A stretch of DNA of 32,355 bases from Dorea sp. 5-2 (GTDB lineage: Bacteria; Bacillota; Clostridia; Lachnospirales; Lachnospiraceae), in contig NZ_KE159730.1 of assembly GCF_000403455.2 (NCBI RefSeq), forward strand, positions 1-32,355. The letters run 5' to 3'. Below, piece after piece: positions 7,446 to 14,503 of this stretch. The notes beneath the pieces are model-generated. The model saw nothing but the letters and a program-made list of their open reading frames with translations. It made no database searches and was not told the DNA's origin. A program made the translations under genes and the position numbers. Positions within the stretch are counted from its first letter, which is position 1, and each line of letters begins with the position of its first letter.

Positions 7446-7714
7446 GTCGCAAGTGAAGTCATGCTATGGTTGGCGCTATTGAACAAGAAACGAGCGCCAC
7501 AGGCGATAGAGCAAAACTTACCGATAATCAGCCTGTCATGGTTAATAGGATAATGGTAAAGAACATTATTCTTTTGAAAATCAACAGGATCATTTACAAA
7601 GTCGTTATACATGGTGTAGTCGCCCACAATGATGCTGGGATCGATAATAACATTTTTCAAATATACGGTTTCCCGATCTTTTGACCGGGGATAAATTTTT
7701 TGCTTGTCCATCAT
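7232..7714 (-). pseudogene. Vat/CatB-type O-acetyltransferase, C-terminally truncated
   Basis: Left-handed beta-helix xenobiotic acetyltransferase of the Vat/CatB group, which uses acetyl-CoA to inactivate streptogramin A or chloramphenicol. Family features: YTMYNDF near residue 34, NVLYHYPINHDRLIIGKFCSIACGARFLFNSANH (His in the active-site SANH), a WDNKGDIVVGNDVWIGYEA block and hexapeptide repeats up to GVTIGDGAII. Members are about 210 residues; here homology stops near residue 140 and 20 unrelated residues follow. The lost part normally closes the acetyl-CoA site, so activity is doubtful. It is the third gene of the MATE operon and overlaps the KTR gene by a few bases. The breakpoint coincides with that of the convergent XRE gene. 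Confidence 0.8.
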
Positions 7715-7908
7715 GAATTGCTATCCTCCTCAGAAATCAAGTTACTCATACGAATAACAGATAGGTTTGTTTTCTTGACATTCACTAAAGTCTCCTGCTT
7801 GCATTTCGGGCAATACAGAGGAAAATTGATGAGCTCTGTATCTTGACGCACTTTAAGTCTGGTCTTATTTCTACATATAGGACATAGAAGCCATACCATT
7901 CGATTCAT
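7711..7908 (-). CDS. Cysteine-rich KTR domain protein
   Basis: 65 residues with two Cys pairs, CPIC (followed by RNKTRLKVRQDTE) and CPKC, forming a probable zinc ribbon. This is the Cys-rich KTR family found in Firmicutes resistance elements; its function is unknown. The start at 7908 shares its A with the TAA stop of the MATE gene (TAATG), and GGAGG lies within the end of the MATE frame. Expression is therefore coupled to the MATE gene and, downstream, to the truncated acetyltransferase. Because of its operon it may be a regulator or accessory of the resistance cassette; that is inference. Confidence 0.82.
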   Translation of the reverse strand: MNRMVWLLCPICRNKTRLKVRQDTELINFPLYCPKCKQETLVNVKKTNLSVIRMSNLISEEDSNS

Positions 7909-9287
7909 TAAAGACTTCCCTCCTTGTGGTTTGATTGAATAAGCGTTTTGTGTTCCCATTTTCTACTCATGAAATAGAGTAAGCCTACAATAGCAGGCAA
8001 GACTGGCGAAAGCGCCTGGCCGTAATAAATGCCAGAAAACCCCATATTAAGTGCAAAAGCCAAGAGCCAACTCACAGGCAAACGCATAATAACTGCGTCC
8101 AGTAAAGCGTTAATCATAGCGATATTTGCCGCACCGACACCAATAGCAAAGGAATCCAAAGTGTACATAGCGGCATAAATCAAGCTATTTATACTGCAAC
8201 AGACACGCAGATAGTAAACTCCATCGTTTATTACTTCCGGGCTGGTACTACCGAAAAGTAAAATCAATGGTTCTGCAAAAAGCTGTACGCAAATTACGAC
8301 AACGAGCGTTACGGCAACATTCATCACTAAACTGATTTTTACTACCTTTCGAGTGCGCTCAATTTGTCCAGCCCCCATACATTGGCCGACCATCGCTGTT
8401 ACTGCCTGTCCAATAGCCCAGCAGGGCATACCAGCAAAGGTGTTAATTTGCAAACCTACATTTGATGCAGCAGACACGGCAGTACCAAACTGATTGAGCA
8501 TTCCCGCCACAAGCAGATAGGCAGTATTGACTACGACCATCTGGATCGCTGTGGGCAGGCCGACTTTCACGATGGCGGCCAGCTTATCCCATTGAAGCGT
8601 AAACTTTCTATGATTTCCCATAGAGAAAAATATCTTGTGCCGCTTCAAATAGAATAGAGAAATCACAAAGGAAATTCCTTGTGCGGTAATCGTTGCATAA
8701 GCCGCCCCTGCCGTTCCCATTCCTAAAGGGCCCACCAAGATAATGTCTAAAACAATATTGATGACGGTAGCAATTCCCACAAAATAGAGTGGAGATTTAG
8801 AATCCCCCAACCCCTTGAGCACAGAGCAGACAGCATTATACCCAAAGACGAACACAGTCCCACAGCAAATGATTTTCATATAGTCGCAGGCATCTTGATA
8901 TGCGTCTGCTGGAACATTTAACATCTTGAATAACGGCTGGTAGGTTACCAAACTCACAATAGTCACAAGTAAAGAAGATACCAGCGAGAGCAAGGCCAGC
9001 ATTTGAAAGGACTCCGCCTGCCCCTTTTTATCGTCTGCCCCTTTATATTGAGCAATCAACACGGCTCCGCCCATCGTCATACCAATACAAATTGATGTGA
9101 TGATATAGTACAATTTAGAAGCGTTTCCAATGGCCGCAAGGCCCGTATCACCAACAATCTGGCCGATTACAAGCATATCTACTACATTATAGAAAGATTG
9201 CAGTATATTTGCTAAAAGCAACGGGAAAGCAAAAACGGCCAGCTTTTTTGGTACACTCCCGGTCAACAAACTATGTTCTTCAGTCAT
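7908..9287 (-). CDS. MATE family multidrug efflux transporter
   Basis: 459-residue polytopic membrane protein with about 12 predicted helices. The N-terminal signature GSVPKKLAVFAFPLLLANILQ, VVDMLVIGQIVG, and the second-half repeat IQMVVVNTAYLLVAGMLNQFG are typical of MATE exporters (NorM/DinF-like). These expel drugs or metabolites in exchange for Na+ or H+. GGAGG lies 8 nt before the ATG at 9287. Immediately upstream is an intrinsic terminator preceded by a leader peptide gene, so expression is probably induced by relief of attenuation. It heads the MATE-KTR-acetyltransferase operon. The substrate cannot be read from the sequence; linkage to a Vat-type enzyme and ribosome-sensing leader suggests a ribosome-targeting drug. 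Confidence 0.92.
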   Translation of the reverse strand: MTEEHSLLTGSVPKKLAVFAFPLLLANILQSFYNVVDMLVIGQIVGDTGLAAIGNASKLYYIITSICIGMTMGGAVLIAQYKGADDKKGQAESFQMLALLSLVSSLLVTIVSLVTYQPLFKMLNVPADAYQDACDYMKIICCGTVFVFGYNAVCSVLKGLGDSKSPLYFVGIATVINIVLDIILVGPLGMGTAGAAYATITAQGISFVISLFYLKRHKIFFSMGNHRKFTLQWDKLAAIVKVGLPTAIQMVVVNTAYLLVAGMLNQFGTAVSAASNVGLQINTFAGMPCWAIGQAVTAMVGQCMGAGQIERTRKVVKISLVMNVAVTLVVVICVQLFAEPLILLFGSTSPEVINDGVYYLRVCCSINSLIYAAMYTLDSFAIGVGAANIAMINALLDAVIMRLPVSWLLAFALNMGFSGIYYGQALSPVLPAIVGLLYFMSRKWEHKTLIQSNHKEGSL

Positions 9288-9301
9288 ATTTATTTCCTCC
9301 C

Positions 9302-9336
9302 AAAAAAGAAAGGGCACACTATATCGTGCGCCCTTT
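9302..9336 (-). terminator. Attenuator terminator ahead of the MATE gene
   Basis: On the minus strand an 11-bp stem (AAAGGGCGCAC paired to GTGTGCCCTTT, one G-U) with a 6-nt loop is followed by C and six T. It ends only a few bases before the GGAGG of the MATE gene. A terminator between promoter and RBS, downstream of a leader peptide, is the classic attenuator layout. Confidence 0.85.
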
Positions 9337-9366
9337 GCATAGTCACTTATAAATGAGCATAACAAA

Positions 9367-9540
9367 AGGCCACAAACAAAACATTGTCTGTGGCCTAAAC
9401 AGTCAATTATCTATCGTTGATCCGGTAAAAGGGTATAAAAACCAAAGACAGTCTATCTCTGCCTTGGCCTTTCCGCTTTATAGATCAACTTTCCGAAAAG
9501 GCTCCGCACAATGTTTCGTGGTATAAACTTGTGTGGAGCC
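9367..9540 (-). promoter_or_regulatory. Leader RNA stem-loops of the attenuator
   Basis: Two strong stems lie between the leader promoter and the terminator. AGGCCACA/TGTGGCCT pair at 9367-9374 and 9389-9396. GGCTCCGCACAA/TTGTGTGGAGCC pair at 9500-9511 and 9529-9540, inside the leader peptide frame. The sequence ACATTGT recurs in both stem regions, so alternative pairing is possible. A ribosome stalled on the leader frame would open the 9500-9540 stem and change downstream folding. Confidence 0.65.
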
Positions 9541-9570
9541 GAAGTCAATACAAAATTTTCCGAACAACAT
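9478..9570 (-). CDS. 30-residue leader peptide of the MATE operon
   Basis: A short frame starting MLFGKFCIDFGST and ending AEPFRKVDL, preceded by AGAGGTGAG at good spacing. It starts about 27 nt after the predicted transcription start and contains an internal stem-loop. The frame ends about 140 nt before the terminator stem. Such leader peptides control tet(M)-, erm- and mef-type genes by ribosome stalling or altered translation speed. I infer the same role here: antibiotic-slowed ribosomes would prevent terminator formation. It is too short to be recognised by homology; the call rests on RBS, position and RNA structure. Confidence 0.7.
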   Translation of the reverse strand: MLFGKFCIDFGSTQVYTTKHCAEPFRKVDL

Positions 9571-9590
9571 CGTACTCACCTCTTGCATAG

Positions 9591-9809
9591 TTATATCAGA
9601 TTTATTGTAACCAGTTTTCTCTTTGTTGTCAAGTCAGCAAAGTAATACGAAATTAAATTGTGGACGATACCACGCTTTTCCGGGTAGTGCTTCACTTGCT
9701 GGTCGTATTCACAGAACAGCTTTTCGCCGCTTTGGTAAGCAGCGGCAGCAACCGCAGACTGCCGCTGGCTGCGCTGTACAATCGTGATTTCGTTGTGTGG
9801 ACAGGGCAT
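9591..9809 (-). pseudogene. MobA/MobL-type relaxase, N-terminal fragment
   Basis: The first 50 or so residues (ITIVQRSQRQSAVAAAAYQS, GEKLFCEYDQQVKHYPEKRG, IVHN) are the classic start of MobA/MobL (MOBQ) relaxases of Gram-positive mobilizable elements. Full proteins exceed 400 residues; here homology ends near position 9660. The frame then runs about 20 codons through the promoter of the MATE cassette to a stop. All catalytic His motifs are missing. GGAGGGA precedes the ATG. This marks where the resistance cassette entered or where a deletion joined two elements. Confidence 0.85.
9604..9632 (-). promoter_or_regulatory. Strong promoter of the leader-MATE operon
   Basis: TTGACA (9627-9632), 17-bp spacer, TACAAT (9604-9609) on the minus strand. 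It lies within the 3' part of the interrupted mobA frame, so it came with the inserted cassette. Predicted transcription start is near 9597. Confidence 0.8.
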
Positions 9810-10088
9810 TTCGTGTCCCTCCTTTCGGTAATTGGTGGATGGGGTGGCGTTTTACCACCTCATTTTGGGCAGAAAAAAGCAGGAGACCTTTTTCAGATTT
9901 CCTGCTCGGTGTGCCGCTGTGTGGGCGGCGGGTATTTAGTTATAAAAGTTCGGGGCAAGTTGACCCGATGTGTGTGGAATAACAAACTTGAATTGACCGA
10001 GCTGAAAGCGAGGGATGCTTCTTGTCCGAAGGGCAAGAAGATGGGCGGTGAAAGAACGATAAAAATTAGAATTTAACTTTCTAAAATA
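9810..10088. other. oriT-like leader of the interrupted mobA gene
   Basis: No gene. Stem-loops include GCAGGAGACC/ATTTCCTGC-type arms around 9869-9906 and a 10-bp repeat around CTTCTTGTCC-GAA-GGGCAAGAAG near 10017-10041. The segment around 9945-9990 (TTCGGGGCAAGTTGACCCGATG) resembles MOBQ nic regions. Position directly upstream of a mobA start supports a former oriT. Confidence 0.45.
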
Positions 10089-10883
10089 TTAAATTTCAAC
10101 ACTTTCACCACAAGACATATAGTGCATATTACTCATTTGATGAGATAAATAGTCAAATGCTTTCTTCCCTGTACAATGACAAGTATAAAACTCAGTATCT
10201 TTATATTTCTGAAGTTCCGTTACAATGCCATTTAACAATTCTTTTGACACTGTTTTCTTTGTGAGCGGATTGAATAAATGGAAACCTCCAACGCAAAAAT
10301 CAGGTTTATACTTTTCTGCTTCTTCCATTATATTGACAACACCAGTATGTCCACACCCCATAATAAGTACTACTTGATTTTCTGAAATAATCAAATTTTG
10401 CTCGTGTCTAAAATTATCTTTTCCATTTTCACCATAAAGAGCATTATTAGCAGGAGAATAAAATTTATTTGTTTTACTCACTGTAAACAATGATAATTCA
10501 TCATCAATTTTATAATCGCCATCCAACAGTATCACCTGTCTATTTGACTTGAGTTTACTATCAATTCCAACAGGTATTTTAAAAAATAAAATTTTGCTGT
10601 AATGTGGTTCAAAAGCTTCTTTCTGTACATAAATATTAGCTAAAGAATTGACCTCTAAAAACTTTTTCAAAGCACCTCCATGGTCAAAGTGCCCATGTGA
10701 AACAATAACCGTATCCACCTTTGAAATATCAATATTTCTTCTAACTGCATTGTCAAACAATGTATTGTCTGGACCTAAATCAAATAAAATTTTATGTGTC
10801 CTTGTTTCGATATAAAGTGATAGTCCATGTTTTACCATACAATCTGATTTCGTTCTATTTTCTACCAATGATATGATTTTCAT
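10089..10883 (-). CDS. Metallo-beta-lactamase-fold hydrolase
   Basis: 264 residues of the MBL superfamily. The metal motif SHGHFDHGG is at residues 62-70, MGCGHTGVVNI near 175 supplies the next His, and GGFHLFN plus CHCTGKKA lie near the C-terminus. This arrangement is like the DHPS/MJ0301-type MBL subgroup annotated as 7,8-dihydropterin-6-methyl-4-(ribofuranosyl)-aminobenzene-5'-phosphate synthases. It is not like class B beta-lactamases. No signal peptide, so cytosolic. GTAGAGG precedes the ATG. It has its own promoter and a lower G+C than its neighbours, suggesting separate acquisition. The substrate is unknown. Confidence 0.85.
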   Translation of the reverse strand: MKIISLVENRTKSDCMVKHGLSLYIETRTHKILFDLGPDNTLFDNAVRRNIDISKVDTVIVSHGHFDHGGALKKFLEVNSLANIYVQKEAFEPHYSKILFFKIPVGIDSKLKSNRQVILLDGDYKIDDELSLFTVSKTNKFYSPANNALYGENGKDNFRHEQNLIISENQVVLIMGCGHTGVVNIMEEAEKYKPDFCVGGFHLFNPLTKKTVSKELLNGIVTELQKYKDTEFYTCHCTGKKAFDYLSHQMSNMHYMSCGESVEI

Positions 10884-10921
10884 AAATTAACCTCTACAAT
10901 TTCTAATTTGTTGTCATCTTC

Positions 10922-10951
10922 ATTATACTTCATCGCCTATCGAAAAGATAG
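10922..10951 (-). promoter_or_regulatory. Promoter region of the MBL gene with small palindrome
   Basis: TATAAT at 10922-10927 on the minus strand. The -35 position (TATCTT) is poor and is overlapped by the inverted repeat CTATC/GATAG (10937-10941, 10947-10951), which may be an activator or repressor site. Confidence 0.5.
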
Positions 10952-10954
10952 CAT

Positions 10955-11165
10955 ATTTTATGAAACTTGTCGGCTGGGAACAGCTTGCAGCGCAAGGTGT
11001 CCCCAGAGGGCAAGTCCACAAAAGGGTAGCTGGCGGCAGCCAGCGCAGGGGAAGCGTAGCGTCCCCTGTATGATTTGGAGCAGACTATGACTGCGGAAAA
11101 TCACAGCCCTCCGGCGAGGAGCCTTCGGAGAACGCAATGCACCAACCTCTGGGTGGTGTATAATT
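10955..11165. other. Structured non-coding stretch
   Basis: No convincing gene. Several short stems are visible: GCTGGC-GGCA-GCCAGC near 11030-11045, GGGGA-AGCGTAGCG-TCCCC near 11049-11066, and CTCCGGCGAGGAGCCTTCGGAG near 11110-11131. It is more G+C-rich than its neighbours. It may be part of a transfer or replication origin together with the repeat dyad that follows, or a structured RNA. I cannot assign it. Confidence 0.35.
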
Positions 11166-11473
11166 GCGCCCTATCCGAGTTCTTGGATAGGGCGCATTAT
11201 CCGAGATAAAAACTTATCCGAGGTAAATTGATTAAATCCGATGAATACAGCATTTGAAAACGATTATCTCGGATAATTAACCCCGCTTTCAATTGTGGGT
11301 GATTTGTACTTATCCGAGATAATTGGGTAAATCACACCTTTGCCTCTGATAATTTTTGAAATGGCAGTTGCTCTTTTCATAAATAATTATCCGAGGTAAT
11401 TTCTTTGAAAGCCTTTCATATCGGCAGCTTTGAGAGTTACTTCGGATAATTGGAAATCTCGGATAATGCGCCC
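11166..11473. repeat. Symmetric iteron-like dyad, candidate replication or transposition end site
   Basis: Seven copies of a 13-bp motif (consensus TTATCCGAGRTAA) start at 11197, 11214, 11264, 11310, 11387, 11437 and 11454. The spacings are 17, 50, 46, 77, 50 and 17. Orientations are forward, forward, reverse, forward, forward, reverse, reverse. The outer three on each side are thus mirror images. The block is bounded by perfect 18-bp inverted repeats at 11190-11207 and 11456-11473. To the left an 11-bp-arm hairpin (11166-11176, 11185-11195) reuses the GGGCGC end. A RepA-like gene lies 300 bp away. It could be an iteron origin or a MITE-like element. Confidence 0.8.
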
Positions 11474-11481
11474 TTAGTAAA

Positions 11482-11778
11482 CTAAGGGGTTTTCGGCTTC
11501 TCCCGTTTCAGCAGTTTTTTCAATAGTTCCTGCGTGTCCTGCCTGTGAAAAATGAGTTTCAACAACAGCATGACATCATCATCTGTCAGGCGTTCCGGCT
11601 CTTGCAGAAAACTTTCCAGCATACCGCCACGAGTGCAGAGCCGGTGTGTCCGTTCCTTTCGGGTAAGCTGTTTCAACTGGTGCTGCAACGCCCTTTCATC
11701 ATTGATGGCTTTCCGCAGTTTCTTTTCGCTTTTCTCCAGTTCCCGGTTTAGCTTTTCCAGCTTTGAGGTATCAGGCAA
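11482..11778 (-). CDS. DUF3847 family protein
   Basis: 98 residues, almost entirely charged helix. Residues 4-45 form a coiled coil (LEKLNRELEKSEKKLRKAIN), then TRKERTHRLCTRGGMLESFL and a C-terminal helix with LIFHRQDTQELLKKLL. This is the DUF3847 pattern, found next to relaxase and replication genes in Firmicutes mobilizable elements, function unknown. It overlaps the upstream RepA-like gene by 8 bp and is the last gene of a three-gene operon. Its stop lies only 9 bp from the edge of the repeat dyad. Confidence 0.8.
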   Translation of the reverse strand: MPDTSKLEKLNRELEKSEKKLRKAINDERALQHQLKQLTRKERTHRLCTRGGMLESFLQEPERLTDDDVMLLLKLIFHRQDTQELLKKLLKREKPKTP

Positions 11779-12112
11779 GGGCAGCGTCCTCCTTTCCCGG
11801 TATCAGCACATAAATCCGGTTCGGTTCTCCCACGCCCTGACGCACCCGCATGATAAGTCCGGCAGTTTCCAGTTCATTCAGAGAACGCTTGACCGTCATG
11901 GGGCTGCGGGACAGGACTGCGGCAATGGCTGTGACAGGGAAGCAGACAAACAGGATTCCGTTTTCGTCCTCCTGCCCTTTGGAGAGCATAGCGTCCAGCA
12001 TCCGGCAGTACATGACCTTTGCGGTGCTGCTGATTGGAAATCCTGTCAACACTCTTGGAAAGGGCATACAGGGCGGCAATGGTGTGTCTATCGTCATAAA
12101 TTCAAATTTCAT
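11771..12112 (-). CDS. RepA-like winged-helix replication initiator domain protein
   Basis: 113 residues. An N-terminal FMTIDTPLPPCMPFPR leader is followed by TAKVMYCRMLDAML, FVCFPVTAIAAVLSRSPMTVKRSLNELETAGLIMRV and a GEPNRIYVLIP end. This is the single winged-helix domain seen in RepA-N-terminal-type initiators and in small regulators of Gram-positive mobilizable elements. Full RepA proteins are about 300 residues, so this is a short form. The start overlaps the upstream gene's stop (ATGA). Nearness to a multi-copy 13-bp repeat array makes it the natural candidate binder, either as initiator or regulator. That link is inference. Confidence 0.7.
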   Translation of the reverse strand: MKFEFMTIDTPLPPCMPFPRVLTGFPISSTAKVMYCRMLDAMLSKGQEDENGILFVCFPVTAIAAVLSRSPMTVKRSLNELETAGLIMRVRQGVGEPNRIYVLIPGKEDAALA

Positions 12113-12297
12113 TCGTTGTGTTCCTCCTTTTTCTTGGCTCGTTTGGATAAATAACGGGGGCAGTCAACCACAACCGCCCGGAAGCTCTGCTTGCACTCAT
12201 GCTGGCATTTCCGGCATAATTCGTTATAAGTGACACGCCCCCGGTCATTGAGGTAAAAAGAAAGCTCATGCTTCCTCTTTTTGCTCATTCTCGGCAT
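12109..12297 (-). CDS. Small Cys-containing basic protein of the rep operon
   Basis: 62 residues, very basic. It has a YNELCRKCQHECKQ core and a later VDCPRYLSKRAKKK, giving four Cys that could bind zinc. I do not know a named family, although similar short proteins precede RepA-like/DUF3847 genes in other Firmicutes elements. GGAGG lies 9 nt before ATG. It is the first gene of the operon and overlaps the next by 4 bp. It might bind nucleic acid, judged only from charge and Cys spacing. Confidence 0.65.
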   Translation of the reverse strand: MPRMSKKRKHELSFYLNDRGRVTYNELCRKCQHECKQSFRAVVVDCPRYLSKRAKKKEEHNE

Positions 12298-12699
12298 ATT
12301 GCGTTTCCTCCCGTTTTAGTGTATGATTTCGGGGCGATTTTCGGAAAAATTACGGTCATAGAGCCGCCTAAAATCTCCCGAAGTATCAGCGATAGGGTAG
12401 ACTGTCCCCCTATCAGATTGTCGTGTTTCGGTATCATTTCGGTGTCAGTTCGCCAGTTCTCCCCGGTGTCGTTCCTCCCCTGAATCTCACAGCGGCGTAT
12501 CGCTCCCTTTGGTACGCTCGTTCCGGTCAAGGTTCCTCCAAATCCCTGCCAAAAGTCATGGCGCTACATCGCCGGGGAAGCATATCCCACACAGGCTGGT
12601 CATTCGATTGGAATAATCCATCGATGAACTACCTGTATCATAGAACATTTTTGTGCCCTGTGCCGTATGTCCACAAAGTAGGAATTAGGGGTAAAAAGC
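12298..12699. other. Divergent intergenic region without a supported gene
   Basis: About 400 bp between the rep operon and the XRE regulator. An 81-codon minus-strand frame (12285-12530) and a 101-codon plus-strand frame (12423-12728) overlap here, but neither has recognisable domains or a clear RBS. The sequence is G+C-rich with several CCGG-type short stems. It must hold the promoter of the rep operon, which I could not pin down. Confidence 0.3.
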
Positions 12700-12734
12700 G
12701 GAAATTTCCACGATTGCGGAAAGTGTGATATAAT
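12700..12734 (+). promoter_or_regulatory. Promoter/operator of the XRE regulator
   Basis: Perfect TATAAT at 12729-12734 with only a weak -35 (TTTCCA at 12705). The -35 area holds the palindrome GGAAATTTCC (12700-12709), and its TTTCC half pairs with GGAAA at 12718-12722. This is consistent with autorepression by the XRE protein encoded 46 bp downstream. Confidence 0.55.
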
Positions 12735-12780
12735 CCAGTTAAGCGGCAGCAATGAATCCGCCGGAAAGGAGCGTGCGCCC

Positions 12781-13587
12781 ATGAAAGGAGCAACAAGCAT
12801 ACAGGAACGCCTTTGGGAACTCCGCAAGGATAAAGGCTTAAATCTGGAAGAACTATCAAAGCTGACGGACATTTCTAAATCAGCTCTTGGAAGTTATGAA
12901 AAAGAGAATGTTAAGGAAATCAATCATGGCTATCTTGTCACGCTGGCAGACTTCTATGGGGTTTCCGTTGATTATCTGCTGTGCCGGACAGAGAACCGGG
13001 AGCAGATCAACACGCCACTAACAGAGCTGCATTTGAATGATGAGATGGTGGCACTTCTGAAAAGCGGTCGGATTAACAACCGCCTGCTCTGTGAGCTTGT
13101 CACCCATAAGGATTTTATCAAGTTTCTTGCGGATATTGAGATTTATGTGGATGGGATTGCCACCATGCAGATTCAAAACCTCAACGCCCTTGTCGATACT
13201 GTCCGGCATGAAATCATTGAACGGTATCGCCCCGGCGAAGATGACCCGCATTTGAAAGTGCTGCAAGCCGCCCATATCAGCGATGATGAATATTTCAGCC
13301 ACATGGTTCTGGATGACCTCAATCTCATTATCCGGGATATTCGGGAAGCTCACAAAAAGGACAGTGAGAGTGCGCCCCAAACCACCGTTGCCGATGAACT
13401 GAAAGAAAATCTGGAAGCGGTCGAAAATTTCAAGGGCAGTCGGGATGAAAAGCTCGTTGTCCTTTACTGCAAGCAGCTCGGTATCAACTATAAAAATCTG
13501 TCAGACGAAGAATTTCGCTGGCTGATTCGGATTCTCAAAAAATCAAAGAAAATGGGAACGCCTATCAGCCAGAGGAAAAAACGGTAA
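12781..13587 (+). CDS. XRE-family transcriptional regulator
   Basis: 268 residues. Residues 5-70 are a Cro/C1-type HTH (IQERLWELRKDKGLNLEELS, then DISKSALGSYEKENVKEI, then LADFYGVSVDYLL). A helical C-terminal region of about 190 residues follows (HLNDEMVALLKSGRINNRLL, FLADIEIYVDG) and is probably a dimerisation or sensing domain. AAAGGAG lies 9 nt before the ATG. It is transcribed divergently from the rep operon and is a plausible repressor of that operon and of itself. The tail ends in a basic KKSKKMGTPISQRKKR segment. Confidence 0.88.
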   Translation: MKGATSIQERLWELRKDKGLNLEELSKLTDISKSALGSYEKENVKEINHGYLVTLADFYGVSVDYLLCRTENREQINTPLTELHLNDEMVALLKSGRINNRLLCELVTHKDFIKFLADIEIYVDGIATMQIQNLNALVDTVRHEIIERYRPGEDDPHLKVLQAAHISDDEYFSHMVLDDLNLIIRDIREAHKKDSESAPQTTVADELKENLEAVENFKGSRDEKLVVLYCKQLGINYKNLSDEEFRWLIRILKKSKKMGTPISQRKKR

Positions 13588-13592
13588 AGAAA

Positions 13593-13637
13593 AAACCGCT
13601 GTTGCATGGTTTGTTGGCTCCCATGTAGCAGCGGTTT
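13593..13637 (+). terminator. Terminator-like stem-loop after the XRE gene
   Basis: AAACCGCTG (13593-13601) pairs with CAGCGGTTT (13629-13637), and GCATGG/CCATGT extend the stem inward. It starts 5 bp after the stop. A short A run precedes the stem, so it may also serve the convergent DUF523 gene. Confidence 0.65.
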
Positions 13638-13676
13638 GTGCTGTGGTTATTCAATTAAAATTTCAAAGTGACAAAC

Positions 13677-14093
13677 TTAAACTTCTTCAACATCAATAAC
13701 ATTATATCCTCTTTGCTTTAATGCCTTCGCAAAAAATCCCATTCCAGAAATTAGTTTTCCAGTAAAGCTACCATCGTATATTTGATTTACACCACAAGTA
13801 GGACTTCTGGATTGTAATATAACCAAATCAATATCTTCATTTTGAATTTTTGATAATGCCATTGACACTGCTTTATTATATTCAGAATTAACATCATTTC
13901 CATTTTCATCTACTACAATCCCATTCACAATTTCTGCACAAGGTCTAGGAATTTTCATGCCAGCTAATACTTCTGGGCAAATAGAAATAACTTCTTTATC
14001 CTTTAAGAAATTGATAACTGCTAAATTTTTATTGTTTTTTCCGTTATATTTACAGTTTGTTCCCATAATACAGGCACTAACTAATACCTTCAT
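13677..14093 (-). CDS. DUF523 family protein (YbbK-like)
   Basis: 138 residues matching DUF523: MKVLVSACIMGTNCKYNG at the start, ISICPEVLAGMKIPRPCAEIV near residue 45, LVILQSRSPTCGVNQIYDGSFTGKL near 95. Conserved Cys residues (ACIMGTNCKY, CPE, SPTCG) suggest a metal or cofactor site. Biochemical role is not established. The start with GGGGTGAT 4 nt upstream is preferred over a GTG three codons earlier. It is A+T-rich like the MBL gene and unlike the flanking mobile-element genes, so probably a passenger. It has its own unit and converges on the XRE terminator. Confidence 0.85.
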   Translation of the reverse strand: MKVLVSACIMGTNCKYNGKNNKNLAVINFLKDKEVISICPEVLAGMKIPRPCAEIVNGIVVDENGNDVNSEYNKAVSMALSKIQNEDIDLVILQSRSPTCGVNQIYDGSFTGKLISGMGFFAKALKQRGYNVIDVEEV

Positions 14094-14142
14094 ATTTATC
14101 ACCCCAAATCAAATTCATTTACATAATCCTTCTACCACACCG

Positions 14143-14439
14143 TTATGAATAAATCATCTCGTGCAAAACAATTTCTTCCGCCCGGTTGTGAATGTTATTG
14201 CAACACTGCACCCATTCCATTTGAGAAGTACGCTTCAATTCCTCGGTCACGCCCTCAGTAGCTTTCATCTGCTCCATGATGGTGTCTAACCGTTCTGTGA
14301 GGTATTCAAGGGATATTTCTTTTTGCCGCCGTCTGCTCCTGTCACGCCATGCGTTGATAGCCGCAAAGCGTATGACGGTCTTGCAATAGCCATTGAAAGT
14401 ATACATAATGTGTTCTCTGTATGCTTCTGTGCAAGGCAT
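14143..14439 (-). pseudogene. Sigma-70-like (conjugative transposon) protein, altered C-terminus
   Basis: Residues 1-48 (CTEAYREHIMYTFNGYCKTV, IRFAAINAWRDRSRRRQKEI, SLEYL) match the start of the short sigma-70-like regulators of Tn916/Tn5397-type elements. Those normally continue to a region 4 HTH, for a total of about 130-150 residues. Here the rest is a short helical segment (TERLDTIMEQMKATEG, ELKRTSQMEWVQCC) with no HTH. It therefore looks like a truncated or chimeric gene. GGGGGAA-type sequence precedes ATG. Whether the product is made is unknown. Confidence 0.55.
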
Positions 14440-14503
14440 AAATGATTCCCCCTTTCTCCCACATAGGGCGGTGCATGGTTTACAGTTGCATTTTTATAAT
14501 TCA

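Noticed and set aside
9660..10076. 138-codon plus-strand frame
   Set aside because: Antisense to the mobA start and oriT-like DNA; no RBS or domain.
10089..10883. Beta-lactam resistance gene
   Set aside because: The HGHFDH-type MBL with GGFHLFN and CHCTGKKA ends fits the pterin-related MBL subgroup, and there is no signal peptide.
11190..11473. CRISPR array
   Set aside because: Repeats are 13 bp, occur in both orientations and have unequal spacing, with no cas genes.
12285..12530. 81-codon minus-strand frame upstream of the rep operon
   Set aside because: No RBS and no recognisable domain; overlaps the start of the first rep-operon gene.
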